DNA from: Episyrphus balteatus
Taxonomy: Eukaryota; Arthropoda; Insecta; Diptera; Syrphidae
Assembly: GCF_945859705.1 (NCBI RefSeq)
Contig: NC_079135.1
Coordinates: 15,378,501-15,442,500 of the forward strand
Direction of reading: 5' to 3'
Length of the DNA stretch: 64,000 bases
Under the pieces are notes generated by a model. It searched no databases. It saw nothing but the letters and a program-made list of their open reading frames with translations, and was not told the origin of the DNA. Made by a program: the position numbers and the translations under genes. Below, piece after piece: positions 23,958 through 34,616 of this stretch; within the stretch, counting starts at the first letter, position 1; each line of letters starts with the position of its first letter.

Positions 23958-25538
23958 GCTCCCACTAGTGGAACTACGGCTGTCTCTTACAGTACTACTG
24001 ACACCCCAAGCACTAATGTAGATAATTCTACGGGCCCTGAAGGGGATGCTATGACTGAAAAACGGACCGTCTCTTACGAATCCACCCTCAGTCAAAGCAA
24101 ACCCCTTCAGAACACGTTGGTTACTCCACTCCCTGACGGAAGTAAGGCTGTCTCTTACAGTCATGCTTCCGCCGAGGAACACAGTAACAGAATTGCTACT
24201 CCAAACTCAGGAATAGTTAACTCTGTGGGTCCGGAAGGGGATGTCTTGAGCAGTAAAACGTCTGTCTCTTACAGTCTCACCTCTAGTCAAGGCAGACCTC
24301 TTCCTGACCCTAAAAGTGCTCAAATCCCCAGCGGCAGTGAAGCTGTCTCTCATAGTTCCACCTCCGCTGGAGAGGAAAGCAAAAGAGCGTCCCGTAATGA
24401 CATAAGGAACGCAAAGGGGATCTATAGAGCACTAAGGTTGATACCAATAGCCGAACGGTCCCCAGAGCAATCCAGCAAGTTAGAATGGGCAAAAGCTATT
24501 CTCAGCAAAAGATTGACCAGCAGCGACTTAACGTCAAAGCGACAAAGGTCTGTTGAGGATTCCGTCTCGGAATCTAAAAGACAAAAAGTGCATAATTCCA
24601 GCACTCACACTAGGAAAGACCTGTCCTTTAGTGACGTTCTTAAGGACAAGTCTATCCTTGCAGTTATCGATAGAAGTAATGTCGATGGCATGATCTCTTT
24701 TGACCGTTTAACGATGGTCTCAAACAAACTGCAGATCTCCTACTGGACTCTCATGATGGAGAACCCGGGTGAGCCTGCAGTTGTTGAGGACGCGGGATGG
24801 CACCAAGGCCGCGTCAAGCTCGTCGCATTCGGTGACAAGAGATCATGCGATCTATATAAGCTTGCTATCAGCAGACTAGAGGGGCTATGGCCTGATGCCA
24901 AGCTAGAGGTTGTGGCAAAGGAAGACATTCCTTGCAGACCTAGAGCTCGCATCAGTATCCCAGCTGAGCTAGCCTGCAAAGATACTGTGCTCAAAATGAT
25001 CCAGTTTGGAAATCCATCCCTACCCACTCACGACTGGAAAGTCGCAAAGCTGGAGGAGCCAACGGGCCCTTATAGATCGGCAATAATTGTCATCAATAAG
25101 GAGTCGTTGACTCCCCTAGCCGCGAACCAAAGTCAGATAAGGTTTGGATGGACTTCTACAACCTTAAAGATCTATAAAAAAGATGAGGAGAGTGCAAAAG
25201 CTGCACCTCCATCACTTCCGGCACCTGAGGTTCCCTCCTTAGAAGAAGACATTGCCTTAAATTTCAATCCTCCATCTCCATCAATGGAGGTTGATACGCC
25301 GGTAATCTCCCCAACTGAGGAGGTCCCCTCGGGCTCTAAAACGCCAGCCATAATGGCTCCAATACCAGATAACTCCGATGTTGAGATGGAAACAGAGAAA
25401 TATCTCAACAAGATTCTACTCAGTGAAGATGAACTCCTACGTTCATCTTCTGAGTCAGAATCCGAAGACCTCGACCTTACGGTGGTGGGGGCTGATCTGA
25501 CTAACAGTAGCATTCATGCTCCAGTTAGTTCAGATTAA
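23958..25538 (+). CDS. Retrotransposon ORF1 protein (N terminus probably missing)
   Basis: About 527 open codons with stop TAA at 25536-25538. The frame is open through the presumed insertion junction; the first in-frame ATG is at 24051, so a native start is not visible. The N-terminal ~150 residues are a degenerate repeat: VSYS/VSHS every 30 or so residues and GPEGD twice, with a full period near 62 residues. The middle (about residues 225-400) is a folded-looking domain that resembles DUF4780 of insect retrotransposon ORF1 proteins (from memory: an ALIVID-like start, a GW..G motif, W..A.L, a W.V strand and a final FGW strand). The C terminus is acidic and Ser-rich. There are no CCHC knuckles. 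The likely role is RNA binding in the retrotransposon RNP. It overlaps ORF2 by 23 bp. Confidence 0.8.
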   Translation, partial: APTSGTTAVSYSTTDTPSTNVDNSTGPEGDAMTEKRTVSYESTLSQSKPLQNTLVTPLPDGSKAVSYSHASAEEHSNRIATPNSGIVNSVGPEGDVLSSKTSVSYSLTSSQGRPLPDPKSAQIPSGSEAVSHSSTSAGEESKRASRNDIRNAKGIYRALRLIPIAERSPEQSSKLEWAKAILSKRLTSSDLTSKRQRSVEDSVSESKRQKVHNSSTHTRKDLSFSDVLKDKSILAVIDRSNVDGMISFDRLTMVSNKLQISYWTLMMENPGEPAVVEDAGWHQGRVKLVAFGDKRSCDLYKLAISRLEGLWPDAKLEVVAKEDIPCRPRARISIPAELACKDTVLKMIQFGNPSLPTHDWKVAKLEEPTGPYRSAIIVINKESLTPLAANQSQIRFGWTSTTLKIYKKDEESAKAAPPSLPAPEVPSLEEDIALNFNPPSPSMEVDTPVISPTEEVPSGSKTPAIMAPIPDNSDVEMETEKYLNKILLSEDELLRSSSESESEDLDLTVVGADLTNSSIHAPVSSD

Positions 25539-26742
25539 CCTTCACCACTCCAAGCAGGCTTCGGCCTCCCTTCTTCTCCGAATCCACAAGAATGGGGAAG
25601 ACGTGGTGCTGGTCCAGGAACCATGGATCTGCAAGTCCATGGTTCAGGGACTCAGGACTCCTGGGTACAACTTGCTATATGCATCGGACAAAGGTGACCC
25701 CAGATCATGCATATTAGCAAGAAGTAATACTAATGTATATTTACTCCCTAATTACAGCGATCGAGATGTAACCGCGGTCAGACTGCAAACTGACCAAGGA
25801 ACACTCTGGATTGCGTCGGCATATCTCGGCCATGACCAACTCGGCCCTCTCCCTGGCGAAAAACTACGGAGACTTGTAGCCGATGCTGAAAGGCAAAAGA
25901 TCTGCCTCATAATTGGTTGCGATGCAAACGCCCATCACACGGTCTGGGGAAGTACCGACATAAATGATAGAGGTGAGTCACTTTTTGATTTTATTTTGAG
26001 TACTAACCTGATAGTAAGTAATACTGGCAATGAACCAACATTCGTTACCAGAAACCGACAAGAAGTACTAGACATTACTCTTGTCTCCGATTCGATTCAT
26101 CAAAGGATCTTAAATTGGAAAGTATCTGAAGAACACTCGTTCTCTGATCATAGATACATCCAATTTAGTCTTAACGATGTGACTACTAAACAGTTAGCAT
26201 TCCGAAACTATCGCAAAACTAACTGGCAAAAATACAGGGAAACTCTGACAAGCTTACTTAAACCTGAACTTCTAAGTTATCCCTCAAATAAAATCGATCT
26301 CGACAACAAAGTCAATGATCTCACTTCTGCCCTTAACCTATCAATGATTAACTCCTGCCCACTCATACAAGTAAGAGGAAAGCAGAAGCCACACTGGTGG
26401 AACTCAGGGCTAGAACCGCACAGAAAAGCTTGTAGAAAACTCTTCAATCTCGACAAATCCACTAGAGATGTTTCAGACTGGGACCTATACAAAGAATCCC
26501 TGAAAGTCTACAAAAAACAGCTAAGAAAATGTAAAACATCTTCTTGGAGAAATTTCTGTGAAAAAATAGAAGACTCTTCAGAAGCCTCTAGATTAAGAAA
26601 AATTCTCGCAACAAACCCTTTAATGCCCAGTGCCTTGAAAACAAATAACGGGGCCTGGACCAACTCCTGTGAAGAATCACTCAATTTGCTACTAGATACT
26701 CATTTTCCAAGTAGCTCAAACATTATAAACAGAGTCGACCCA
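25516..26742 (+). pseudogene. Retrotransposon ORF2, 5' part: apurinic-type endonuclease
   Basis: It starts at ATG 25516 inside the end of ORF1 (different frame, 23-bp overlap) and stays open for 409 codons until the insertion at 26743. The domain is an AP-like endonuclease: LQLVQINLHHSK at the start, the catalytic-Glu motif VQEPW (about residue 34), GCDANAHHTVWGS (about 134-146) with INDRGE, and the SDH motif in FSDHRYIQF (about 214). This domain nicks the genomic target for target-primed reverse transcription. A stop codon created by the insertion (TAG at 26749) would end the protein at about 411 residues, without RT. Confidence 0.85.
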
Positions 26743-27356
26743 CCCGAATAGCACAAAACACGATTTGCAACAAGATTTTTGTTGCATTTGTATCATACTG
26801 AGGTTATCTGAAACGAATGCCGTTGTAACTCAGTTTTATTTTTGTACCCAAAAAATTGTTTGAAACTTTTTTATTCGAAATGCTGTTTATAGGTTTTAAT
26901 TAAGTTCAGACTTGTTTCTTTAAAAAATCAGATGTTGTTTAGATATTATAAACAAGTCTCCAAGTTAAAAGTTGGTAAAAAGTTATATTTACTCTTATTC
27001 AATTTCGATTTTGGTTTCTTTTAACTAAAATGTTGATAAAACCTTTATGCAGCATTCTCTTATAACAAGTGAGTAACTCAATTAAAATCTTTAGTTTTGA
27101 ATAATTTTAAATACATAAAAAACGATTTAACAACATCACTCAAACTATGATACTAATTAGAATATTTAAGGATGGAACAAAATATTTAAATAACATTGGA
27201 ATAGTTCAAGTAGTTGGTAAAAGACAAATTAAAATCATTTTTTGTACCAACAATACAATTTTTAAGAAAGCACTAACTTTTTTATTTCCCTTTACAATCT
27301 ACATTTTATTCGATGTCTTTATTAAACAAATATACTTGAACTTCCTAATTGAGCGT

Positions 27357-27691
27357 TAGGGTGGGTCGATTAAACTTAAGTTTTTTTTTTTTTTTTTGAC
27401 TTCGGTCATTTATAAAAAGTTGTCACTGAGTGTAAAATATGAAAGAAAAGTTATATTTGACTTTTAATTCTCACTCTAGGAAAAATCTGAACAAATGCGT
27501 TATGAATTAAAAAAACATGAATTGTTTAGCTCTCCATTTCCATAATTAGTTAAGGTATTTGTTAACAAAAAAGTATTTAAAAGTTGATTGTTTTTTTTTT
27601 TTTTATTTTTCACTCAGTTAGACATACCTTTTTGATAACATTCTATCAATGGTTTATATTAAAATATTAAAAACAAAATCGATCCACCCTA
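27357..27691. mobile_element. 335-bp MITE nested inside the 3454-bp element
   Basis: Ends TAGGGTGGGTCGATT (from 27357) and AATCGATCCACCCTA (to 27691) are inverted repeats with one mismatch, including TA at both ends, as for Tc1/mariner-type MITEs. The interior is AT-rich and non-coding. Confidence 0.65.
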
Positions 27692-27717
27692 GTATACAGG
27701 CATATCCCTTCTTAAGT

Positions 27718-28180
27718 GGTGTTTTTGTTTTATTTTAGTTATTGTTCCACAGTTTAATGAAACAAAACAACCAACATACAACAAATAAACGGTCATAGAA
27801 TTAAGCACTTAATCGTTGTTATAACATAATATGTAGTGTATACAATTTCATGTTTAAATGTATTTATTTTGTTTTTGTTTACCAATAGTTTGATTAAACA
27901 TATGCCAAAAAAAGAACTGTTTCAATTATAACATTCAAACATCAATGTAACTTAATAGTAAATATGATTTTGTATCTTTGTCATTCAGGGATGTTTCTGT
28001 TTTATGCTGGTTTTTCAATAGTTTTGCTTAGCAAATGTCAAACTAAGAAAAGTTTTCAGATACAAGAATCAAACATCAATGTAACTCAGTCGATTCTATG
28101 TTTTGTTGTCTTCTTCTTTACCCAGTGTTTTTTGTTTTATTCTGGTTTATTAACAGTTTGGTGAAACCAAACTGTCAAGG
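27718..28180 (+). repeat. Degenerate internal repeats of the 3454-bp element
   Basis: A motif like TGTTTTATTCTGGTT...AACAGTTT.GTGAAAC recurs near 27720, 27995 and 28130, and CAAACATCAATGTAACT occurs at 27936 and 28070 (134 bp apart). A frame of 66 codons at 27964-28164 overlaps these and is not taken as a gene. Confidence 0.45.
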
Positions 28181-30129
28181 AACCCTTTTTTTTCATCTAC
28201 AACATTAAGATATACAGTCAGCGTCTAATGAAAGTTTCACATTAATTGGTTTTCAAAGAAAAAAAAAACCTTCCTAGCTATTTCAATTATTATTGGTACG
28301 TATATGAATTTATTTTATCATATTTGTTCAAAACATAAAAAAAAAACATATTGCAGAGCAATTCCTCTCAAATCTAAGACTATTATAACAATAATTATTA
28401 TCATGCGAAATCATTTAGCACGTTTTCATACAGATATTTAACCGGTTTGATGTTAAAAAAATCATTAAGTAGGAACACATGAATAAAACTTCCAAACTAT
28501 TAAAATAAAATTAATGGACAAATCTAGACAAAAAAGAATTTTAAATGTAAACTGTTAACTTTTTACTGACACTGACTGTAGCTCAACTGTTTTGTTTTTC
28601 GTTCAAGAGTTTTATTACACTTAAGTTTTTGAAAGTTTGGTTTAACAAATATAGAACTAGAATTACAACATTTTTTTATGTATTGAAATTGAAACAACAA
28701 CGAGTTCCAAATGATATTATAGTTATGTTTCTGGAGCTCCGAATATTAGTTTTTGTTAGTTTCATTTTGACAGATGATGCTAGTTGTAGTACTTAGTTGT
28801 AAATCCATGGAAGCAAAACGAAATGTTATTATATGCCAGAGTTGCCTAAGACAATAAAACAAATTTACAGGCCAGAAAACAAAAATTGTAGATTTCTGGA
28901 TGGAAAAACAAAAATATTTTAATATTATTACAAATACCAACATAATAAAAAATTAAATTTTCACATATAAAAGTCATATCTAATTTTGATATTTTTTTAA
29001 CAATTCGTTCCATATTTCAATAGATGCCTAGAAAGTCAGATGTTTTTTTAATCGAAAGTGATTGCAGCCATTTTGTTTTTTATTAATTTCATATTTATTG
29101 TGTTTTTAAAAAAGAAGGCAATTAGCATTTGAAGGTTTAATGTGCCTTAAAATAAAAACACACTTAAAGTGGAAAATAGGAAAAATGTAAACAAAAAATA
29201 CCCATGGCAAGCCTGACAAAGTATAAACTATAAACTAGCATATTTCTCTGTTGCACCAAAATTGTTAAATGGTTGAAAGGGATTGTTTTACAACATTAAG
29301 TTTCTATTTTGTTCAAGTTATATGTTTAATAACATGAAAGTTTTAATTTGAAATTCTCTTGTTTTAGTTTGGTTTCTTGCAACAAGCGCCATTTTGACTT
29401 CCATCAAAATTCGAAATGATTTAACGTGATGAATTTTAAAATGATTTTTCATATTCTTGTTGCTGTTTCATATTAAATTTCAGTGAAAAGGGATGTTTAT
29501 TCCATTTTCTAACATTACCCAGTGTTTTTCCAACTTTTATACCTAAATACAAAAAATTATTATTTGTTAATTTTCAATTTATTTCTCTAATTTCAATAAT
29601 TTATGTGGCGCGTGAATTTTATAGAGGCAAAACATTAATCTTTATGATAAAAATAGTAATCGCATTACAATTTCCGTTCATAAACGACTAAAACTTTCAT
29701 TTTCAATCATAATTATTATACGTATTATATTGATTTAGTACTTTAGACTTTTATCTTTTTTATAACATCATAAGACATAAACATTTTATGAGAATTAGAA
29801 TAATAACTTTTGGGAAACTTTTTAGATGTTTTCGAAAACAAACACTTCATTTAATTATAACAAATCCTAACAAACATAATAAAAGTCACTACTTTCTTTA
29901 ACATTTCTACAACATAAGTAAAGCTGATGTTCGACTTCATTCTTAGTTGCACACTTATTAGGTTAACTTTCATGAAACAGTTTTTAGTTCAGAAAACACA
30001 AATAAGACCAAGAAATAACAAAATTTAACCTTTATAAAACAGAATTGCCACAAATTTGTTGCAAATCAAGAGGGGAAATGCGGCTGTTCGGGTTACAATA
30101 TTGTATAAGAATATGTTTCTGAAATTAAT

Positions 30130-30152
30130 GGAAAACAATTTGATTGTTTTCC
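30130..30152. repeat. Perfect 10-bp-stem hairpin near the right end of the 3454-bp element
   Basis: GGAAAACAAT and ATTGTTTTCC separated by 3 bases. Confidence 0.7.
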
Positions 30153-30198
30153 TGGAGTTACATCTGCCAAATTAAAACCCATCTGTGCTATTCGGGCA

Positions 30199-32565
30199 TC
30201 AGGGCCTGACACAAATTCAAAAAACAATCTTGGTCTGATTACAAGAGAGAAGCTAAAGTGGGCCATCAACGCCTTCAAACCATACAAATCCGCTGGACTG
30301 GATGGTATAATACCAGCCGAACTTCAAATGGCATCAGATATTCTAATTCCCATCTTAGAGATAATTCTGAATGGATGTGTAAAATTGAAACACATCCCTG
30401 CCCTATGGAGAGAAGTTAAAGTTGTATTCATACCCAAAGCAGGCAAATTCTCTCATGTCAATCCGAAAGACCTCCGACCTATCAGCCTATCATCATTCCT
30501 TCTTAAAACCTTAGAACGAATGATTGATATCCACTTGCGTAATGTCATAGATCCCAATCTTATATCTACAGCACAACACGCTTATTGTAAAGGGAAATCG
30601 GTTGAAACAGCACTACATACTGTAGTGCGCACTATTGAATATTCCCTCCATCATAAAGAGTTCACCTTAGTTGCATTTCTTGATATTGAAGGCGCGTTCA
30701 ACAACGTCAGCAACATAGCAATCACAAATGCACTGAAGAACCTTAAAGTAGATAGCTCACTGAGCGAGCTAATAGACCTTATGCTGAAAAGCAGAATTAT
30801 TAACTCAACTCTAGGAGATTTCTCAGCAAGAAGATCTGTTAGTAGAGGTACACCACAAGGAGGGGTACTCTCCCCACTCCTGTGGAACTTAGTGGTTAAT
30901 GAACTACTAGTCGGTCTAGAAGTAGATGGATTCAAAGTGATTGCATACGCTGACGACGTCGCCATTGCCATATCAGGAAAACATCTCCATACTATAATAG
31001 AACTAATGCAAACTGCTCTAAATAAGCTACTAAAATGGGCAACAAACTGTGGATTAGGGGTAAATCCTCAAAAAACAGAACTTGTCCTCTTTACAAAGAA
31101 ATATAAAATTCCACAACTAGACCCCCCCTCTATTAATGGTGTTCCACTTAATTTTGCCAGCGAAGCCAAATACCTGGGTCTTATTTTGGATAGCAAATTA
31201 AACTGGAAAACCAACATACAAGAAAGAATAAGAAAAGCCACAGTGGCACTCTTTTCTTGCAAAAAAGCTATAGGGAATAAATGGGGACTATCTCCTAAAA
31301 TAACTCATTGGCTATACACTGCAGTCATCAGACCTATTCTCACTTACGGGGTAGCAGTTTGGTGGACTGCTCTGGAAAAAGTAACATATCGAGACAAGTT
31401 AAGCAAAGTCCAACGTTCAGCCTGCATGTGCATCAGCGGAGCTCTCCGTTCGACACCTTCCGCCGCTCTTGATATATTACTCAATCTTCCACCCATAGAT
31501 ATATTCAGCAAGCAGGTGGCCGCGAGCACTGCTATTCGACTCCAAGCCATCTCTCAATGGACCAATAACTCTATTGGCCACACAAATATTCTGAATTCAT
31601 TCGGATCAATCCACAGTCACTCCGACTACACCACCCCACAATTGGTTTTCGGCAATAATTATGAAGTCACCATCCCAAATAGATCAGAATGGGACAATGC
31701 CGAGTTTCTAAGAGATGATTCAATTCATTTCTATACAGATGGTTCTAAAACCAATGACGGAGTGGGTGGCGGGGTTTACTCCGATAGACTTAATGTTAGT
31801 CTCTCCTTCCGTCTCCCTAATCACTGCAGCGTGTTCCAAGCGGAAATAATGGCGATTAAAGAAGTACTGACTTGGCTCAAAGAAAACGTGATATCTACAT
31901 CGGATATCCGCATCTTCTCTGATAGCCAGGCCGCCCTTAAATCGTTAGCTTCGGTTTCCACAAACTCCGTTACTGCCCGCGACTGTCGATCATCTCTCAT
32001 GGAGATGTCAGAACAGTTTAACATTCACCTTTTCTGGGTGCCGGGTCACAGAGATATTCTGGGAAACTGTGAAGCAGACGAACTCGCCAGAAATGGAACT
32101 CTAATACCAATTTTACCCAATAAGGCAAATATTGGTATACCAATCGCAACGTGCAAACTCATGCTGAAGCAAGAAGCTATAGAGGCAACAAACATACGAT
32201 GGTCAAACATTATAACTTGCCAAACGACCAAGCAGATCTGGCCTAGGCTAGATCCAAAACGTTCAAAAAATTTGTTGTCTCTAAGCAGATTGCATATCAG
32301 CTCTGTAATAGGTGTCTTAACAGGACACTATCTCATAGGTAGACACGCCATAAGACTTGGCGTAATCTCTAACGACTTCTGTAGAAGTTGCCTTGATGAG
32401 GAAGAAGAAGAAACAATCCAACATCTTCTCTGCTCATGTCCTGCCCTTTCCAGTTGACGTAAAAAATACCTGGAAAAATATTTCTTAGAAGATACCAGTG
32501 AGCTAATCAATACTGACATCTTCAACCTTCACCGCTTTATTAGAAGCTCCAACTGGTTTAATTAG
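30199..32565 (+). pseudogene. Retrotransposon ORF2, 3' part: reverse transcriptase and RNase H
   Basis: It resumes ORF2 after the insertion, in the original frame once the 3454-bp insert and a 2-bp duplication are discounted. RT motifs: FIPKAGK and LRPISL, FLDIEGAFNNV (catalytic Asp), SRGTPQGGVLSPLLW and AYADD at about 30940-30955. RNase H follows: FYTDGSK (about 31727), FQAEI, SDSQAA and PGHRD...EADELA (all four catalytic acids or His present). A Cys-x2-Cys...His...Cys motif lies near 32380-32440. TGA at 32455-32457 cuts off about 36 residues that are otherwise readable to TAG at 32563-32565. The domain set is intact but there is no start codon for it as a single protein. Confidence 0.88.
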
Positions 32566-32589
32566 TGAGGAATTTCCTCACAAAATCAT

Positions 32590-32670
32590 GGTATCACAAC
32601 GGACCAATAAATGGTCTAAGTGTGTCAGTTGTTTTCCTGACAGCCATTTCTACCTAACCTAACCTAACCT
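32590..32670 (+). other. Retrotransposon copy 1 3' UTR: two hairpins and (CCTAA)n tail
   Basis: Hairpin 1 pairs GACCA (32602-32606) with TGGTC (32612-32616). Hairpin 2 pairs GTCAG (32624-32628) with CTGAC (32637-32641). The tail of CCTAA repeats ends at 32670. The same layout recurs in copy 2 at 44329-44412 with different stem sequences. Confidence 0.7.
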
Positions 32671-32677
32671 TTGGTAT

Positions 32678-33107
32678 TTTTTTAGAGATAGAAAAAAAAA
32701 AGTTGTATAGCAGAGTTGTAGAGAATTTTAAGGTAAAGTATCGTATCTCAGAAGGTTTTTTCATAATTTTGATAAAAAGTGCTCAAAATTTAAAATTGTC
32801 ATTTTTGTCGTTTTTTTTTTACCTTTTTGGCTTGTAACTTTTTTAATATTCAGAATATTGAAAAAATGTTCTTAACATAAAAGACGCGAAATTTAATTTT
32901 CTACGTTTCTTGCATCACAACTTTTATGTATGATAAATAGAAATCGAGATATTCAACAAAAACTAAAATCCAAGATGGCGGCCGAAAGGTGAATTTCGCG
33001 AGTGCGAAAAATCGGAGTAATGATATTCAGCCAATACTCTATCGAATGAGAAAAAAAAATTTGGGGTGGTACAAACTGCTGGGTCAAATTATAAATGCAC
33101 TGGACTA
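32678..33107 (-). repeat. Right arm of the palindromic element
   Basis: Ends TGCACTGGACTA; inverted match to 23282-23722. It begins within a few bases of the (TAACC)n tail of the retrotransposon. Confidence 0.8.
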
Positions 33108-33544
33108 TGTTGTCCAGCAATAGTCAGACTTTGAAATCTGGCTGAAATAATGAAAAATAACCAACGGAATATGAGTGTTGAACAATAAAACTCGTCATAT
33201 ATTCTCGCTAATATCGGGAGAAATTTTTACAACAATGGATAACAGTTTATCTGCAATTATGTAAAGTTACGTAGATGATTCAACATTTCAATTATAATTA
33301 ATTATATATAAATATTATTGGATAAATGATCATTTCTTTGATGGTGCTTTGAAAACAGACTGACTACCATCTAATTGACATCTCAATACTGTCAAATGAA
33401 CCATTTAACAAGACTAGTACAATCGACTGGAAAATAAATTTTTGGTACCATTCACCTTGACCTTGTGGTCAATAATAAGACTATTAAAAAAGTTATTTGG
33501 TAACATTTGACAATAGCTTTGTTTTTTTTGGCATTGGCTTTCCG

Positions 33545-33690
33545 TATCCGTAGATAGCGTTTACATGAATTACAAAAACAACACGCAGAAACTTAACCAA
33601 TCTGCGGATAGAATTTTGACGAAGCGTATAAGTATGTTTACGTTTTCCTTTTTCCTACTCCTACTGCGGATACCTAATTTGCAAAAAAAA
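33545..33690. repeat. Diverged repeat, inverted relative of 11735-11830
   Basis: It starts with a GTATCCGTAGATAG-like end and finishes CTGCGGATAC; it carries the complement of AATTCTATCCGCAG inside. Possibly a complete short MITE with imperfect GTATCCGYAG ends. Confidence 0.45.
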
Positions 33691-34576
33691 AAAAAACATG
33701 CCAAATTTAAATTTATAAAATAATCACGAACAACCATTTTTACCTATATAAAATATTTTATTGATTTTTAATAATTCTCGAACCAATTTGAACTATACAT
33801 ATTTCGACAAATGTATGTATGCTTATGAAAGAAGACGGAATTCTTCAACAATAAGATATCTTCAATTAAATATTATAAAAAAAAAAATACTTCGAAAGAA
33901 GCATAAAAAAGTATTAATCTCTTAGAAACGTCGAAAAAAAAAATACTAAAAAAACCTTCTAAAGAAGTTTATTGATATTTCTGATAAACCACTGTTTCAA
34001 AAATAATAAGTCGTGTATGTGCCTCTGAAATCAATATATTCTTGATTACCGATTTAATCGTTACAAAAAAACACAGAAAAGTATCAAAACCGAAGAATTT
34101 GCTATAATCCAACAACCTTTCAAAACTCCGAAAAATCTTACAGAGAGCTTCAATATTATCATTCCATTATTTTTTCTACGAAAACAATCTTCTCTCAGAA
34201 AAATCAAATGACTTTTTCAAAGAACTACGAACCTAAGGGAAAATATTTATATTCAAATTTCGAAAGTGTCCAGAAAAATGTAAAAACGAAATTCATTTGT
34301 AAAATGTTGACCATTTTGTTATTTTATTTCACACTCAAAAAGCTTCTTCTTGCCAATCATAGTGTTTATTATAAAATATTTCCATACAACAACAAAATAT
34401 TTTTATTCATTCATTCACATGAACGACGATGCACGTCCATGGTTCACGTTTACGTTTGGTCGTCCTGTGTCGTGTCGTTTGTTGAATAACCGTTTGTATG
34501 TGCAACGGACACAAGTGGCATTAAACAAATTCACCCGAATAATATCACATACACATGACATAAAGAATAAATAAAA

Positions 34577-34616
34577 ATGGAAGCAGGTCCCAGAGAAGAG
34601 GACTACTATCCACCAG
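34577..34616 (+). CDS. Candidate first coding exon of a plus-strand gene
   Basis: ATG in a good fly context (AAAAATGG) opens 13 codons plus one base (MEAGPREEDYYPP) ending exactly at a consensus donor, CAG|GTAAGT. The preceding ~190 bp (34385-34576) is richer in G+C than its surroundings and could be a 5' UTR, though it holds upstream ATGs. The direction is opposite to the collagen gene whose intron surrounds it. I could not find the next exon with confidence. I do not recognise the peptide. Confidence 0.35.

Larger units (their letters stand above)
26743..30196. mobile_element. 3454-bp TIR element of unrecognised family inserted in ORF2
   Basis: Perfect 13-bp terminal inverted repeats CCCGAATAGCACA (26743-26755) and TGTGCTATTCGGG (30184-30196). 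Both ends are flanked by CA. Insert plus one CA equals 3456 bp, a multiple of three, and the host ORF2 frame continues across, so a 2-bp CA duplication is likely. Subterminal GATTTGCAACAA near the left end faces TTGTTGCAAATC near the right (about 30055-30068), and a second TIR-like CTGTTCGGGT lies at 30084-30093. There is no long open frame, so it is non-autonomous. It carries imperfect repeats and a nested MITE. A CA duplication does not fit common TA- or 8-bp superfamilies, and I cannot assign it. Confidence 0.75.
23958..32670 (+). mobile_element. LOA/R1-like non-LTR retrotransposon, copy 1 (disrupted)
   Basis: Two overlapping frames (ORF1; ORF2 with endonuclease, reverse transcriptase, RNase H and a C-terminal Cys/His motif), a short 3' UTR and a (CCTAA)n tail ending at 32670. 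TTGGTA occurs just before (23952-23957) and just after (32671-32676), a weak 6-bp target-duplication candidate. If it is right, the copy is 5'-truncated inside ORF1. ORF2 is broken by a 3454-bp insertion at 26743-30196 and by an in-frame TGA at 32455-32457, so the copy is dead. RNase H after RT and a CDANAHH-type endonuclease place it in the I/LOA/R1 group; the LOA-like label is from memory of families. Confidence 0.85.
23282..33107. mobile_element. Palindromic (long-TIR) element hosting the nested retrotransposon
   Basis: The left arm (23282-about 23722) and right arm (about 32678-33107) are inverted copies of about 430-440 bp, roughly 90% alike by eye. Landmarks occur on opposite strands: GTCCAGTGCATTTAT, ACCACCCCAAATTT, GCCGCCATCTTGGATTTTAG, AAATTCTCTACAACTCTG. 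Both outer ends start TAGTCCAGTGCA, consistent with a TA target duplication and Tc1/mariner-type or foldback-type ends. No transposase frame lies in the arms. The space between them is occupied by a retrotransposon inserted later. Confidence 0.75.

Noticed and set aside
32646..32670. CCTAA repeats as a telomeric or interstitial telomere tract
   Set aside because: They are only 4-5 units long and sit exactly at the 3' ends of two retrotransposons, so they are element tails.
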